From the NCBI GenBank assembly GCA_017983695.1, contig JAGOAX010000004.1, positions 62,001 through 126,000 of the forward strand: a DNA stretch of 64,000 bases. Direction: 5' to 3'. Origin of the DNA: Ferruginibacter sp. (GTDB lineage: Bacteria; Bacteroidota; Bacteroidia; Chitinophagales; Chitinophagaceae). The notes below the pieces were generated by a model. The model was not told the origin of the DNA. It worked only from the letters and a program-made list of their open reading frames with translations, and searched no databases. A program made the position numbers and the translations under genes. This document shows, in pieces, positions 35,601 through 44,360 of the stretch (its first letter is position 1; every line of letters begins with the position of its first letter).

Positions 35601-37178
35601 ATGAGTTCATATCCCAGCATATTCAATGATGTTATTGGGCCAGTAATGAGAGGCCCATCTAGTTCTCACTGTGCTGCTTCGTTGCGCATTGCCCGGCTGT
35701 GCAGAGATTTAATGGATGAAAATATAAAAGACATTTTAGTAGAATTTGATCCCAATGGTTCATTGGCTACCACACACAAAAGCCAGGGATCAGATATGGG
35801 ACTGTTTGGCGGTTTTTTAGGATGGGAAGCACATGATGAACGATTACCTGAATCTGAAAAGCACATTGAAACTGCAGGAATAAATATTAAAATTGATATT
35901 GTTGATATTGGCAATGGTCACCCCAATCTGTATAAAATAACTTTATCCAATGATAAAGAAACCAGAAAGCTAACCGCCATCTCCACAGGTGGCGGTATGA
36001 TAGAAGTAATTGCTATTGATGACGTGAAAGTTTCAATGGCAGGGGATTTTTTTGAAACATTGATTTATTGTAAAGAGCCGGAAACTATTATTGCTTTTTT
36101 AAAAGCCTCCATTCAATTTGATGATATAGAATTTCAAAAAGGCGAAATATCTTTTATTGAAATTAAATCGCAGGCTTTTTTGGATGAGGCTATTTACAAA
36201 GAGTTGCTCGCCATGGAAGCTGTTTTGTTCATCAAACAACTGGAACCGGTTTTACCGGTAATGGCCCGTAAAGATTTACAGGTGCCTTTTATTACCTGTA
36301 ATGAAATGGCGGAATACAATGCCGGTAAAAACAAAGCCCTGTGGGAGTTGGCTGTTGACTATGAAATGGCAAGAGGAAATATTTCTGCACCCGAAGTATT
36401 TGAAAAAATGCGGGGTATCATTCACATCATGGGTAATGCCATACAGCTTGGTTTAAAAGGCACACATTACGAAGATCGTATTTTAGGAAGCCAGTCATTA
36501 CAATTCAAAGAAAACTGGGAAGCCAATAAATTAGTTAGTGGCGAAACAAACAACCGCATCATCATGTATGTAAGCGCCATGATGGAAGTAAAAAGTTCGA
36601 TGGGAGTTATTGTTGCTGCCCCCACGGCTGGTAGTTGCGGCGCTTTGCCAGGCGCTTTGTTTGGTACTGCACATTCTATGCAACTGCACGAAGACGAATT
36701 GGTAAAAGCAATGTTGTCTGCCGGATTGATTGGCGTATTTATTGCTGCACATGCCACATTTGCGGCAGAGGTTGGTGGCTGTATGGCCGAAACCGGATCG
36801 GGAGGAGGAATGGCAGCAGCAGCCATTGTAGAAATGAAAGGAGGGACACTGCAACAATCCATTGCTGCTTCATCTCTTGCTTTACAAAATTCTTTAGGCA
36901 TTATTTGCGATCCAATTGGAAACCGGGTAGAAGCTCCCTGTTTGGGAAGAAATGTTATGGCTGCAACCAATGCTGTTTCCTGCGCCAACATGGCCTTATC
37001 AAATTACGAACAACTGATCCCTTTAGATGAAGTAATAGAAACCATGAAAGCTGTTGGCGACCAGATCCATCATACACTCCGTTGTACCAATCTTGGTGGG
37101 CTCTCTATCACCAGTGCCGCAAAAAAAATTGAAGCTATGCTGGAAGAAGTGCCGGGGAAGTTTTTTAAGAGTTGCTGA
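35601..37178 (+). CDS. sdaA: L-serine dehydratase, iron-sulfur type, single chain
   Basis: Converts L-serine to pyruvate and ammonia with a [4Fe-4S] cluster. The start is ATG 35601; longer frames overlap the preceding gene. The N-terminal (beta) domain shows IGPVMRGPSSSHCAASLRIA, and the C-terminal (alpha) domain shows APTAGSCGALPG, AEVGGCMAETGSGGGMAAA and EAPCLGRNVMAA, whose Cys residues would bind the cluster. About 525 residues, as for fused SdaA enzymes. It follows a dipeptidyl peptidase gene by 28 nt, which fits amino-acid use after peptide breakdown. Confidence 0.94.
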   Translation: MSSYPSIFNDVIGPVMRGPSSSHCAASLRIARLCRDLMDENIKDILVEFDPNGSLATTHKSQGSDMGLFGGFLGWEAHDERLPESEKHIETAGINIKIDIVDIGNGHPNLYKITLSNDKETRKLTAISTGGGMIEVIAIDDVKVSMAGDFFETLIYCKEPETIIAFLKASIQFDDIEFQKGEISFIEIKSQAFLDEAIYKELLAMEAVLFIKQLEPVLPVMARKDLQVPFITCNEMAEYNAGKNKALWELAVDYEMARGNISAPEVFEKMRGIIHIMGNAIQLGLKGTHYEDRILGSQSLQFKENWEANKLVSGETNNRIIMYVSAMMEVKSSMGVIVAAPTAGSCGALPGALFGTAHSMQLHEDELVKAMLSAGLIGVFIAAHATFAAEVGGCMAETGSGGGMAAAAIVEMKGGTLQQSIAASSLALQNSLGIICDPIGNRVEAPCLGRNVMAATNAVSCANMALSNYEQLIPLDEVIETMKAVGDQIHHTLRCTNLGGLSITSAAKKIEAMLEEVPGKFFKSC

Positions 37179-37480
37179 TGTTTTCCTGTTGCTTGTACAT
37201 TCAAATTTTTTAATACTATTTCTCACTACTATTCATTGCCGGTGCTTCTGTGTAATTTTCGCCATAATATGGTGTGATCAAAAAATGTAAATAGTATATT
37301 TTCTACCCGAAGCATTTTAAATATTAAATATTAGAAGTTGGTTTGTGATTATACAGACAATAGCAAAAAAATACTGTCCTTGCAACGAATTAAGCGATCT
37401 GTCTGGGTCAATAAAACTTAGTTCAATCTTTTACAAAACCCAATATCTTTGAAATATAAATTTTATTCCCCCACAATTAT
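37179..37480. other. Intergenic region before the beta-lactamase gene
   Basis: 302 bp without a convincing gene. Apart from the -7 box listed at 37444, nothing is recognised. Confidence 0.5.
37444..37451 (+). promoter_or_regulatory. -7 promoter box (TATCTTTG) for the B3 beta-lactamase gene
   Basis: TATCTTTG matches TAnnTTTG exactly and is 29 nt before the start codon. No clear TTG-type -33 box was found. Confidence 0.5.
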
Positions 37481-38356
37481 ATGTTCAACCAGTTATTAAA
37501 AAATGCAGCCCTTGCTGTTTTATTATCAGCAACAACAGCCATAACCATAGCACAAAAAGTAAAAGAACCAAAAGCATGGACTACAGAATGGAGTAAATAT
37601 TACCAGCCATTCCGCATTGCAGGTAACCTGTATTATGTAGGCACTTACGACCTGGCCTGTTATTTAATTACTACTCCAGAGGGAAATATATTGATCAATA
37701 CCGGGTTGGCAGATTCGGAAAAACAAATCAAGCAAAATATAAAAACACTGGGTTTTAAGTTTGCCGATACTAAAATATTATTAAATACACAGGCACATTA
37801 CGACCATATGGGTGCAATGGCTGCCATTAAAAAGAAAACCGGCGCACAATTAATGCTGAATGAAAAAGATGCTCCTACAGCAAAAGATGGAGGCAGCAGT
37901 GATTATGCCCTGGGTGGTAAAGAACCCAGCTACCAGCCTATAGTACCCGACCGTTTATTACATGATGGTGATACCATTAGTTTAGGTGGCATGCAATTAA
38001 TAATGCTGCATCACCCTGGGCATACAAAAGGTTCCAGCAGTTTTTTGTTTACAGTAACAGATGAGCAGCAGCAGTACAAAGTACTTATTGCAAACATGCC
38101 CAGCATTGTTACCGATAGTGCATTTAATAAAATCAGCACTTACCCGGAAATAGCTGCAGATTATGCCTATACATTTAAAGCGATGAAAAATATCTCGTTT
38201 GATTTATGGTTGTCATCTCATGCCAGCCAGTTTGATATGCATGATAAACATAAACCCGGCGATGGATATAATCCTGTTGTGTTTAAAGACCAGGCGGGTT
38301 ATGATGCTGCATTAAGTGAACTGGAAAAAAAGTACGAGGTAAAGATGAAGCAGTAG
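37481..38356 (+). CDS. Subclass B3 metallo-beta-lactamase with Gln in the zinc site (GOB-like)
   Basis: 291 residues with a signal peptide ending near TIAQ, so periplasmic. The MBL fold is shown by NILINTGLADSEKQI, NTQAHYDHMGAM, HHPGHTKGSSSF (H181) and LSSHASQFDMHDKH. B3 enzymes normally have H-x-H-x-D-H; here the first His is Gln (Q104-A-H106-Y-D108-H109), as in GOB enzymes of Elizabethkingia. The B3 markers WxxxYQPFRIAGNLYYVG and ACYLITTPEG are present. Family members hydrolyse carbapenems and other beta-lactams, but activity has to be shown. It appears chromosomal and monocistronic. Confidence 0.9.
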   Translation: MFNQLLKNAALAVLLSATTAITIAQKVKEPKAWTTEWSKYYQPFRIAGNLYYVGTYDLACYLITTPEGNILINTGLADSEKQIKQNIKTLGFKFADTKILLNTQAHYDHMGAMAAIKKKTGAQLMLNEKDAPTAKDGGSSDYALGGKEPSYQPIVPDRLLHDGDTISLGGMQLIMLHHPGHTKGSSSFLFTVTDEQQQYKVLIANMPSIVTDSAFNKISTYPEIAADYAYTFKAMKNISFDLWLSSHASQFDMHDKHKPGDGYNPVVFKDQAGYDAALSELEKKYEVKMKQ

Positions 38357-38431
38357 AGATTTATTTTTTGTGCAGGCCGTATAGAACAATATTGTTGATT
38401 ACTAAATTGCAAAAGGAACATCTAAAACCAA

Positions 38432-38439
38432 TAACTTTG
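38432..38439 (+). promoter_or_regulatory. -7 promoter box (TAACTTTG) for the prolyl oligopeptidase gene
   Basis: TAACTTTG fits TAnnTTTG, 53 nt before the ATG at 38493. A TTG at 38407-38409 lies 22 nt upstream, close to the expected -33 position. Confidence 0.5.
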
Positions 38440-38492
38440 ATACAGAGACCCATCGAAATAAAAATCAGTAATTAAAACTAAACTAAACTAAA

Positions 38493-40607
38493 ATGAAATC
38501 ATTCTTTTGCTGCAGTGTATTACTGCTGTCGTTTCAATTAAGCCAGGGCCAGTTAAAATATCCCGAAACAAAAAAAGAAAGCCAGGTAGATAATTATTTT
38601 GGTACGGCTGTACCTGATCCTTACCGCTGGCTTGAAAATGATAACAGTGCCGAAACAAAAGCATGGGTTACCGAAGAGAATAAAGTAACCTTTGGGTATC
38701 TTGATAAGATTCCTTTTCGCCAAAAGTGGTTTAAGCGGATAGAAGAAATGAATGATTATCCAAAATATTCTTCTCCATCACGTACCAACGAATATTTTTA
38801 TTACAGTAAGAACAATGGCTTGCAAAACCAATCGGTAATGTTTCGCCAAAAAGGATTAACCGGCGCACCGGAAGAAGTGATCGACCCCAATAAATTTTCT
38901 AAAGATGGTACAGCGGGGTTGGCAGCATTTTCTCTTTCTAAAAACGGCAGGTATGCGGTTGTAGGAAAATCTGCCGGAGGCAGCGACTGGAGAACTTTTT
39001 TTGTAATGGATATGCAAACACTAACCTACCTGCCCGATTCATTGGCCTGGGTTAAAGTAAGCGGTGCAAGCTGGCTGGGCAATGGCTTTTTTTACAGCCG
39101 CTACCCCACACCCGATAAAGGCAAAGAGCTTACCACAAAAAATGAAAATCACCAGGTGTATTACCACACCGTAGGCACAGCACAAAGCGAAGACAAACTG
39201 ATTTACGAGGACCCGGCTAACCCGGCACGTTTTAACGGCGTGTTTACCAGCGAAGATGAACGCTATGTTTTTTTGAATATAGTTGACAGGAGTAAAAAAG
39301 AAGGTAATGCTGTATGGTACTACGATAATAATGGTGCGGATAAAACTTTTAAACCCATCATTAAAGAAGCAGGAGATTTTACCTACAATTTTTTAGAAGA
39401 CTACAAAGGCAAATTTATTATGAGCACCAATGACGGCGCAAAAAACCGCCGTGTAATTGTAGTTGATCCTGCACATCCGGAAAGTAGTAACTGGAAAACC
39501 ATCATTGCAGAAAAAGCAGAAAATATTGCAGGCATTACAACAGCAGGCAATAAAATATTCATCACCTATACTAAAGATGTTACCAGCAGGGTATATGTAT
39601 ATTCTTTAGATGGTAAACTGGAAAGAGAAGTTAAACTGCCTGCATTAGGTACTGCAAATGGTTTTGGTGGAGAGCGTGATGATAAATTTGTATTCTATAC
39701 GTTCACTTCATTTACTTTTCCGCCAACAATTTATAAATATGATATTGCTACAGGCAAAAGCGAAGTGTTCCGCAAACCGGAAGTAAAATTTAAGCCTGAA
39801 GGTTTTGTGACTGAGCAGGTATTTTATAAAAGTAAGGACGGTACAAAAGTGCCCATGTTTATTATTTATAAAAAAGGGTTAAAGAAGAATGGTAAAAATC
39901 CAACGATGCTGTATGCTTATGGCGGGTTCAATATCAGCACAACACCGGCATTTAACCCTGCAAGAATTTCATGGCTGGAGCAAGGTGGTATTTATGTTTC
40001 TGCCAACCTGCGTGGTGGAAGTGAGTATGGCGAAAAATGGCACCAGGGTGGTATGGGATTGAACAAACAAAATGTATTTGATGATTTTATTGCCGCAGCA
40101 GAATATCTTATTGCCAACAAATATTCATCGGCAGATTATATGAGTATTTATGGAGGCTCTAATGGTGGTTTACTGGTAGGTGCAGTTGCTAACCAGCGCC
40201 CCGAATTATTTAAGGTAGCCATACCGGCAGTTGGCGTAATGGATATGTTGCGCTATCACAAATTCACCATTGGCTTTAACTGGATAGCCGAATATGGCAG
40301 CAGCGAAAAATCGGAAGCAGAGTTTAAAAACCTGTACGGCTATTCTCCCATGCATAATATCAGTACAACAAAAAATTATCCTGCAATAATGGCCACCACT
40401 GCCGACCACGACGACAGGGTGGTGCCTGCACATTCATTTAAATACATGGCCACCTTACAGGAAAAATACAAAGGCAACAACCCGGTATTAATAAGAGTAG
40501 ATGTAAACAGCGGCCATGGCGCCAGCAACCTTAAAAAAGGTTTGGAAACCACAGCAGATATTTACTCATTTATATTTTACAATATGGGGGTAACACCTAA
40601 GTTTTAA
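38493..40607 (+). CDS. Secreted S9A prolyl oligopeptidase
   Basis: 704 residues with a signal peptide (FFCCSVLLLSFQLSQGQ). The family start is YPETKKESQVDNYFGTAVPD, followed by PYRWLEND. A seven-bladed propeller occupies about 75-420. The catalytic domain shows PTMLYAYGGFNIS, ISWLEQGGIYVSANLRGG and YMSIYGGSNGGLL with the nucleophile Ser in GGSNGG, then the Asp in DHDDRVVPAHSFK and the His in NSGHGASN. It cleaves short peptides after proline. The Gfo/Idh/MocA gene begins 24 nt downstream. Confidence 0.94.
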   Translation: MKSFFCCSVLLLSFQLSQGQLKYPETKKESQVDNYFGTAVPDPYRWLENDNSAETKAWVTEENKVTFGYLDKIPFRQKWFKRIEEMNDYPKYSSPSRTNEYFYYSKNNGLQNQSVMFRQKGLTGAPEEVIDPNKFSKDGTAGLAAFSLSKNGRYAVVGKSAGGSDWRTFFVMDMQTLTYLPDSLAWVKVSGASWLGNGFFYSRYPTPDKGKELTTKNENHQVYYHTVGTAQSEDKLIYEDPANPARFNGVFTSEDERYVFLNIVDRSKKEGNAVWYYDNNGADKTFKPIIKEAGDFTYNFLEDYKGKFIMSTNDGAKNRRVIVVDPAHPESSNWKTIIAEKAENIAGITTAGNKIFITYTKDVTSRVYVYSLDGKLEREVKLPALGTANGFGGERDDKFVFYTFTSFTFPPTIYKYDIATGKSEVFRKPEVKFKPEGFVTEQVFYKSKDGTKVPMFIIYKKGLKKNGKNPTMLYAYGGFNISTTPAFNPARISWLEQGGIYVSANLRGGSEYGEKWHQGGMGLNKQNVFDDFIAAAEYLIANKYSSADYMSIYGGSNGGLLVGAVANQRPELFKVAIPAVGVMDMLRYHKFTIGFNWIAEYGSSEKSEAEFKNLYGYSPMHNISTTKNYPAIMATTADHDDRVVPAHSFKYMATLQEKYKGNNPVLIRVDVNSGHGASNLKKGLETTADIYSFIFYNMGVTPKF

Positions 40608-40631
40608 AACTATTAAAATCCCTTTGGGGTT

Positions 40632-41609
40632 ATGAAGCAGATTAACTGGGGCATCATTGGCTGCGGTGATGTTACCGAAATAAAAAGTGGCCCTGCATTT
40701 AATAAAGTGCCGAATTCAAAACTGGTAGCAGTTATGCGCCGTGATGCAGCTAAGGCTGTCGATTATGCAAAGCGGCACAATGTGCCTCGCTGGTATAGTG
40801 ATGCAGATAAATTAATTAACGATCCCGAAGTAAATGCTATTTACATTGCCACACCACCCGATAGCCACGAGGCTTATGCTCTTGCTGCCATTAATGCCGG
40901 CAAACCTGTGTATGTAGAAAAACCAATGGCATTAAATTATGCTGCTGCAAAAAATATGGCGCAGGCCGCATCTGCAAAAAATATAAAACTGGTAGTTGCA
41001 CATTACCGGCGGGAGCAGCCGCTTTTTAAAAAAATAAAACAGTTACTGAACGAAGGTGCAATTGGCAAAATATTACTGGCACGTTTGGAATTATATAAAC
41101 CACCACTGACCAAAAAAGAATTGTCCACTACTCATCACGCCTGGCGTGTTGACCCTGCCATTGCAGGTGGCGGTCTCTTCAACGATCTTGCACCACACCA
41201 GTTGGATCTAATGTATTATTTTTTTGGTTCAGTGCAGGCTATTACCGGCATGGCCACCAACCAATGTAACAATTATACTGCAGATGATTTTGTTGCCGGC
41301 AATATCTTATTTACAAATGGCATAGCCTTTTGCGGCACCTGGTGTTTTAATGCTGCTGCTACCACCGACCATTGCGAAATTGCAGGCACAGAAGGCTCAC
41401 TGCATTTCAGCATATTCAGCGGTAATACCATTACCTTAATTGCAAAAGGTGTTACCAGTACTTTTAGTTTTGATACTTTACAGCATGTACAACAACCCAT
41501 GATTGAAAAAGTGGTACAATATTTTTCGGGCAATGCATCTAATCCTTGCCCCGCCGATGAAGGTGCAGAGGTAATGCGGATAATGGGAGAGATGGTGAAG
41601 GGTAAATAG
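40632..41609 (+). CDS. Gfo/Idh/MocA-family NAD(P)-dependent oxidoreductase
   Basis: 325 residues, cytoplasmic (no signal). The N-terminal Rossmann domain has GIIGCGDVTEIKSGPAF, VNAIYIATPPDSHEAYAL and the signature VEKPMAL with the conserved EKP lysine. The C-terminal alpha/beta domain has the GGGLFNDLAPHQLDLMYYFF segment typical of sugar dehydrogenases of this family. These enzymes oxidise or reduce sugars and cyclitols; the substrate is not evident. It probably shares a transcript with the prolyl oligopeptidase gene upstream. Confidence 0.92.
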   Translation: MKQINWGIIGCGDVTEIKSGPAFNKVPNSKLVAVMRRDAAKAVDYAKRHNVPRWYSDADKLINDPEVNAIYIATPPDSHEAYALAAINAGKPVYVEKPMALNYAAAKNMAQAASAKNIKLVVAHYRREQPLFKKIKQLLNEGAIGKILLARLELYKPPLTKKELSTTHHAWRVDPAIAGGGLFNDLAPHQLDLMYYFFGSVQAITGMATNQCNNYTADDFVAGNILFTNGIAFCGTWCFNAAATTDHCEIAGTEGSLHFSIFSGNTITLIAKGVTSTFSFDTLQHVQQPMIEKVVQYFSGNASNPCPADEGAEVMRIMGEMVKGK

Positions 41610-41645
41610 TTTTTTCAGATAGTATGCTACAGCTGAAAGTATTTA

Positions 41646-42413
41646 TCACCGCCACTTAAATGCAAAATAGCTGCAGGGCTTTTCGCTGGTATTACCAATA
41701 CTATGCAGGCTGCCACTGTTGGCAATAAACATATCGCCGGCACTGGCAGTATACTCTTTGCCATCAATGGTCATATAAGCATTGCCTTCTATTATCAGGC
41801 AAATCTCTGTATCAACATGTGTATGTGCGGCGTGGCTGGGGCCTTTGGCATATAGGGAAGTGATGTGCATTTCAAAATTCTGGCACATAGCAGTAGGCCT
41901 GTCGAAATATTTTTTTCCGCCCTTGGTGGCTGTTTTGGTTGTAGGTAAAGAATCTGTATTTAATAATAATGCCCCTCCTGCAGTATTGCTTCTTTCCATA
42001 TCTATTTTTTTGGAACGGAACTGGAAAACATAATAGGTCAATGGACCATCTCCAACATTTTCAAAAACCTGTGCTTCACCCGGTGGTATCAGCAGCACAC
42101 TGCCTGTACCCAATACCGCAGTTTTATTGCCGATGATGCACTTCATGGTACCTGTTTTAATAATGATCAGTTCTTCAATATCTTTTTGTGTATGTGCAGG
42201 TCTTGGTACAGCACCTTTTAGATGTGTGGTGGCGTGTATTTTAAAATACTCAAATTCATTGGTTGTATAGTTTGCAATTTTGCGGCTTTCACGTAAGCTG
42301 TCTTTTTTTACAGGCAGGCTGTCCCAATGTATTACTCCTGATTCAATTGGTTGTAACTGTGCAATACCCGGGAGTGTAATTGCAAAAAATAAAATGAACA
42401 ATATTATTTTCAT
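41646..42413 (-). CDS. Secreted double-cupin protein
   Basis: 255 residues with a signal peptide (MKIILFILFFAITLPGIAQ). Two cupin barrels are visible. The first (about 55-135) has PRPAHTQKDIEELIIIKTG and SVLLIPPGEAQVFENVG. The second (about 165-255) has SHAAHTHVDTEICLIIEGNA and AGDMFIANSGSLHSIGN, with a fuller H-x-H-x(4)-E metal site. This layout resembles ureidoglycine aminohydrolase-like bicupins, but the secretion signal and lack of purine genes nearby argue against that role. Function unknown. Confidence 0.85.
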   Translation of the reverse strand: MKIILFILFFAITLPGIAQLQPIESGVIHWDSLPVKKDSLRESRKIANYTTNEFEYFKIHATTHLKGAVPRPAHTQKDIEELIIIKTGTMKCIIGNKTAVLGTGSVLLIPPGEAQVFENVGDGPLTYYVFQFRSKKIDMERSNTAGGALLLNTDSLPTTKTATKGGKKYFDRPTAMCQNFEMHITSLYAKGPSHAAHTHVDTEICLIIEGNAYMTIDGKEYTASAGDMFIANSGSLHSIGNTSEKPCSYFAFKWR

Positions 42414-42438
42414 ACAAAGTTATTTTTAGCGTGGTATA

Positions 42439-43494
42439 TTATTTATCCTGTTTTGCCTTTGCAAATTCATCCGCCAGTTTATTTATTGCAGCAGCAGGTA
42501 TTGTTTGTTTTCCTTCATCAATAATTATGCGGTACCTGAAACTTACAGCTTCTCCTTTTTTTAATTGCAGGTTTTTAAACGACTGCCCATTGGTAAATAT
42601 TTTTTCTCCCAACGGATTGGCAGCAAATAAACCATACCCACGGGCATGCCAGAATGTTGGATAATTGGTATTGGCAGGATGATCAATAATTACAACACTT
42701 ACCGAATCTGTTTTTATTTTGCCAAATACTTTACACCAGCTTGCTCTTGTACTCCACACAGCATCGCCGGTTTTACCTGTGCTGCTTAAATAGTTTCCAT
42801 TTGCAATAGTGTCGGTGCCACCTTTCACAATTGTTACATTGCCTTTATCGTCGGTAAATTTTTGGTCTTTATTGGTTGGTATCTGCAGTGCATGAGCAAG
42901 CCTGATACCCAGCAAACCATCTTTAGCATCGGTAAACAAAAGCGTTGTATCTGCTGTAATGGTTGTTATTCTGTCTATAATACGTTGATGTGCCGTGCCG
43001 CTAAATTCAAAACTTGTGGTTTCTTCTGCCAGTACTTTGTTTTGTTTATTGGTCCAGTTGGCATGGTAAGATAATATACCCGTGTTGCCGCTTACTGTTT
43101 TAATAATGCGGTCTGTTTTTATCCAGCCGTACAAATGTTTTTTATTTGCAGCAATGGCGTAAGAATTATTCCAGAAATCCAGACCATTTAAATTTTCGAA
43201 ATTGAACCAGATGCCGATATGATGTGGATGATCGTTAGGGTCGCCGGGTTGCGGATTTAAAGGAAAGCCACGGGTAACAACTGTTCCATTAGCTGCATGT
43301 ACAGGATACAGCACGGGCTTTTCCAAATTATCGGGGTACAAAAAACTGGTAAAAGGTTTTCCACCAATGCTGATATCTATTTTATTTTCGTCTTTAGATT
43401 TTACAACGGTAACCATTTGTTTTTTTTGTGCAGTTGCATTAAAAACCGTGGATACGGCCAGCAAGCTTATCGCTGTGTATTGTTTAAAATTCAT
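42439..43494 (-). CDS. Secreted PmoA-family (DUF6807) protein
   Basis: ATG 43494 was chosen since it gives a signal peptide (MNFKQYTAISLLAVSTVFNA); an upstream frame extension lacks one. The conserved middle contains YPVHAANGTVVTRGFPLNP, NDHPHHIGIWFNFENLNG, LDFW and, near the end, FWHARGYGLFAANPLG. These fit the family called 'PmoA' or 'methane oxygenase PmoA', a misnomer for proteins found near carbohydrate genes in Bacteroidota and Planctomycetes. Function unknown. It is 25 nt upstream of the bicupin gene on the same strand, so the two may be co-transcribed. Confidence 0.85.
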   Translation of the reverse strand: MNFKQYTAISLLAVSTVFNATAQKKQMVTVVKSKDENKIDISIGGKPFTSFLYPDNLEKPVLYPVHAANGTVVTRGFPLNPQPGDPNDHPHHIGIWFNFENLNGLDFWNNSYAIAANKKHLYGWIKTDRIIKTVSGNTGILSYHANWTNKQNKVLAEETTSFEFSGTAHQRIIDRITTITADTTLLFTDAKDGLLGIRLAHALQIPTNKDQKFTDDKGNVTIVKGGTDTIANGNYLSSTGKTGDAVWSTRASWCKVFGKIKTDSVSVVIIDHPANTNYPTFWHARGYGLFAANPLGEKIFTNGQSFKNLQLKKGEAVSFRYRIIIDEGKQTIPAAAINKLADEFAKAKQDK

Positions 43495-43559
43495 ATTGCA
43501 AGATTGTGTATACCAAAAATAAGGCTTAATGATTATTAATACAGCCACAAAAAATTGTA

Positions 43560-43594
43560 CAATAAAAAACAGGCAGTGTAAAATGCTGCCTGTT
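43560..43594 (-). terminator. Rho-independent terminator
   Basis: On the minus strand AACAGGCAG pairs with CTGCCTGTT (9 bp, loop of 9) and is followed by a T-run. It lies 21 nt after the stop of the membrane protein gene at 43615. Confidence 0.85.
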
Positions 43595-43614
43595 GATCTT
43601 TTATAAAAATAAAT

Positions 43615-44172
43615 TTACCTGCTCTTACGTGTGAGCCACCAGCCCAGCCATAAACCTGCAATACCCCATGCAACTAATGCATCGGTAAAATGAGCCATCA
43701 GGTCGAAACTGCCATACCAGATATGCATAGTGTATGGCGCATTTAAAAATACAATGATACCGGTTCCAATACTGCCCATCAATACAGTGCCAAAAGACAA
43801 TGATGGTATTTTTGTCACTAGCCAGCAAAGCAGCCAAATAATAACAATGTCTACCAGCAGGCCTCTCGCCATATTCATATACATTTTGTCCATGCCCGTC
43901 ATGCTCTTATGATAAACTACCTGTGCCCAGGGTTTACCAACCATTTCTTTCATCTGCTTTTCCATTTCATCGTTGGAAGTACCGGGTTTAAAACCTGGCA
44001 TAAAATAAGATCCGTCTTCACCCAATTGCGTACCAAGATAGTTTAGTATACTGTCGCTTTTGGGAGTATAGCGTTGTGCCGAGCCATGCAGGTTTAATGG
44101 ACCCCAGGAAAGAAACTGCCATGCAAAAAGAATAATGCCGCCAACAAGGGTGCCAATGATCATTTTTTTCAT
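43615..44172 (-). CDS. Integral membrane protein, unknown
   Basis: 185 residues. There is an N-terminal helix (MIIGTLVGGIILFAWQFLSW), a polar segment of about 75 residues (with GEDGSYFMPGFKPGTSNDEM), and three more helices (LLVDIVIIWLLCWLVTKI, FGTVLMGSIGTGIIVFL, LVAWGIAGLWLGWWL). The pattern is that of a conserved hypothetical membrane protein of Bacteroidota and Proteobacteria; I know no function. The gene has its own terminator, and its upstream neighbour is divergent. Confidence 0.75.
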   Translation of the reverse strand: MKKMIIGTLVGGIILFAWQFLSWGPLNLHGSAQRYTPKSDSILNYLGTQLGEDGSYFMPGFKPGTSNDEMEKQMKEMVGKPWAQVVYHKSMTGMDKMYMNMARGLLVDIVIIWLLCWLVTKIPSLSFGTVLMGSIGTGIIVFLNAPYTMHIWYGSFDLMAHFTDALVAWGIAGLWLGWWLTRKSR

Positions 44173-44360
44173 ACTTGAAATTTTGGTTTAGATGAACAAA
44201 GTATAAAATAAAAACTGGAATTAAAAGCAATAAAGAGATTTAATAAATATCGTAAAGTCACGTACAGCACCGGCGTAGAATTACCAACCCTGCAAATAAA
44301 TACCAATATCGCTTTCATTGGCTTAGTTTTTGAGAAATGATATTGCATAAATCCATACCT

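Noticed and set aside
42414..42424. TAACTTTG on the minus strand just before the bicupin start as a promoter
   Set aside because: It ends 1-2 nt before the ATG, so transcription would begin inside the coding sequence, and no later start keeps the signal peptide.
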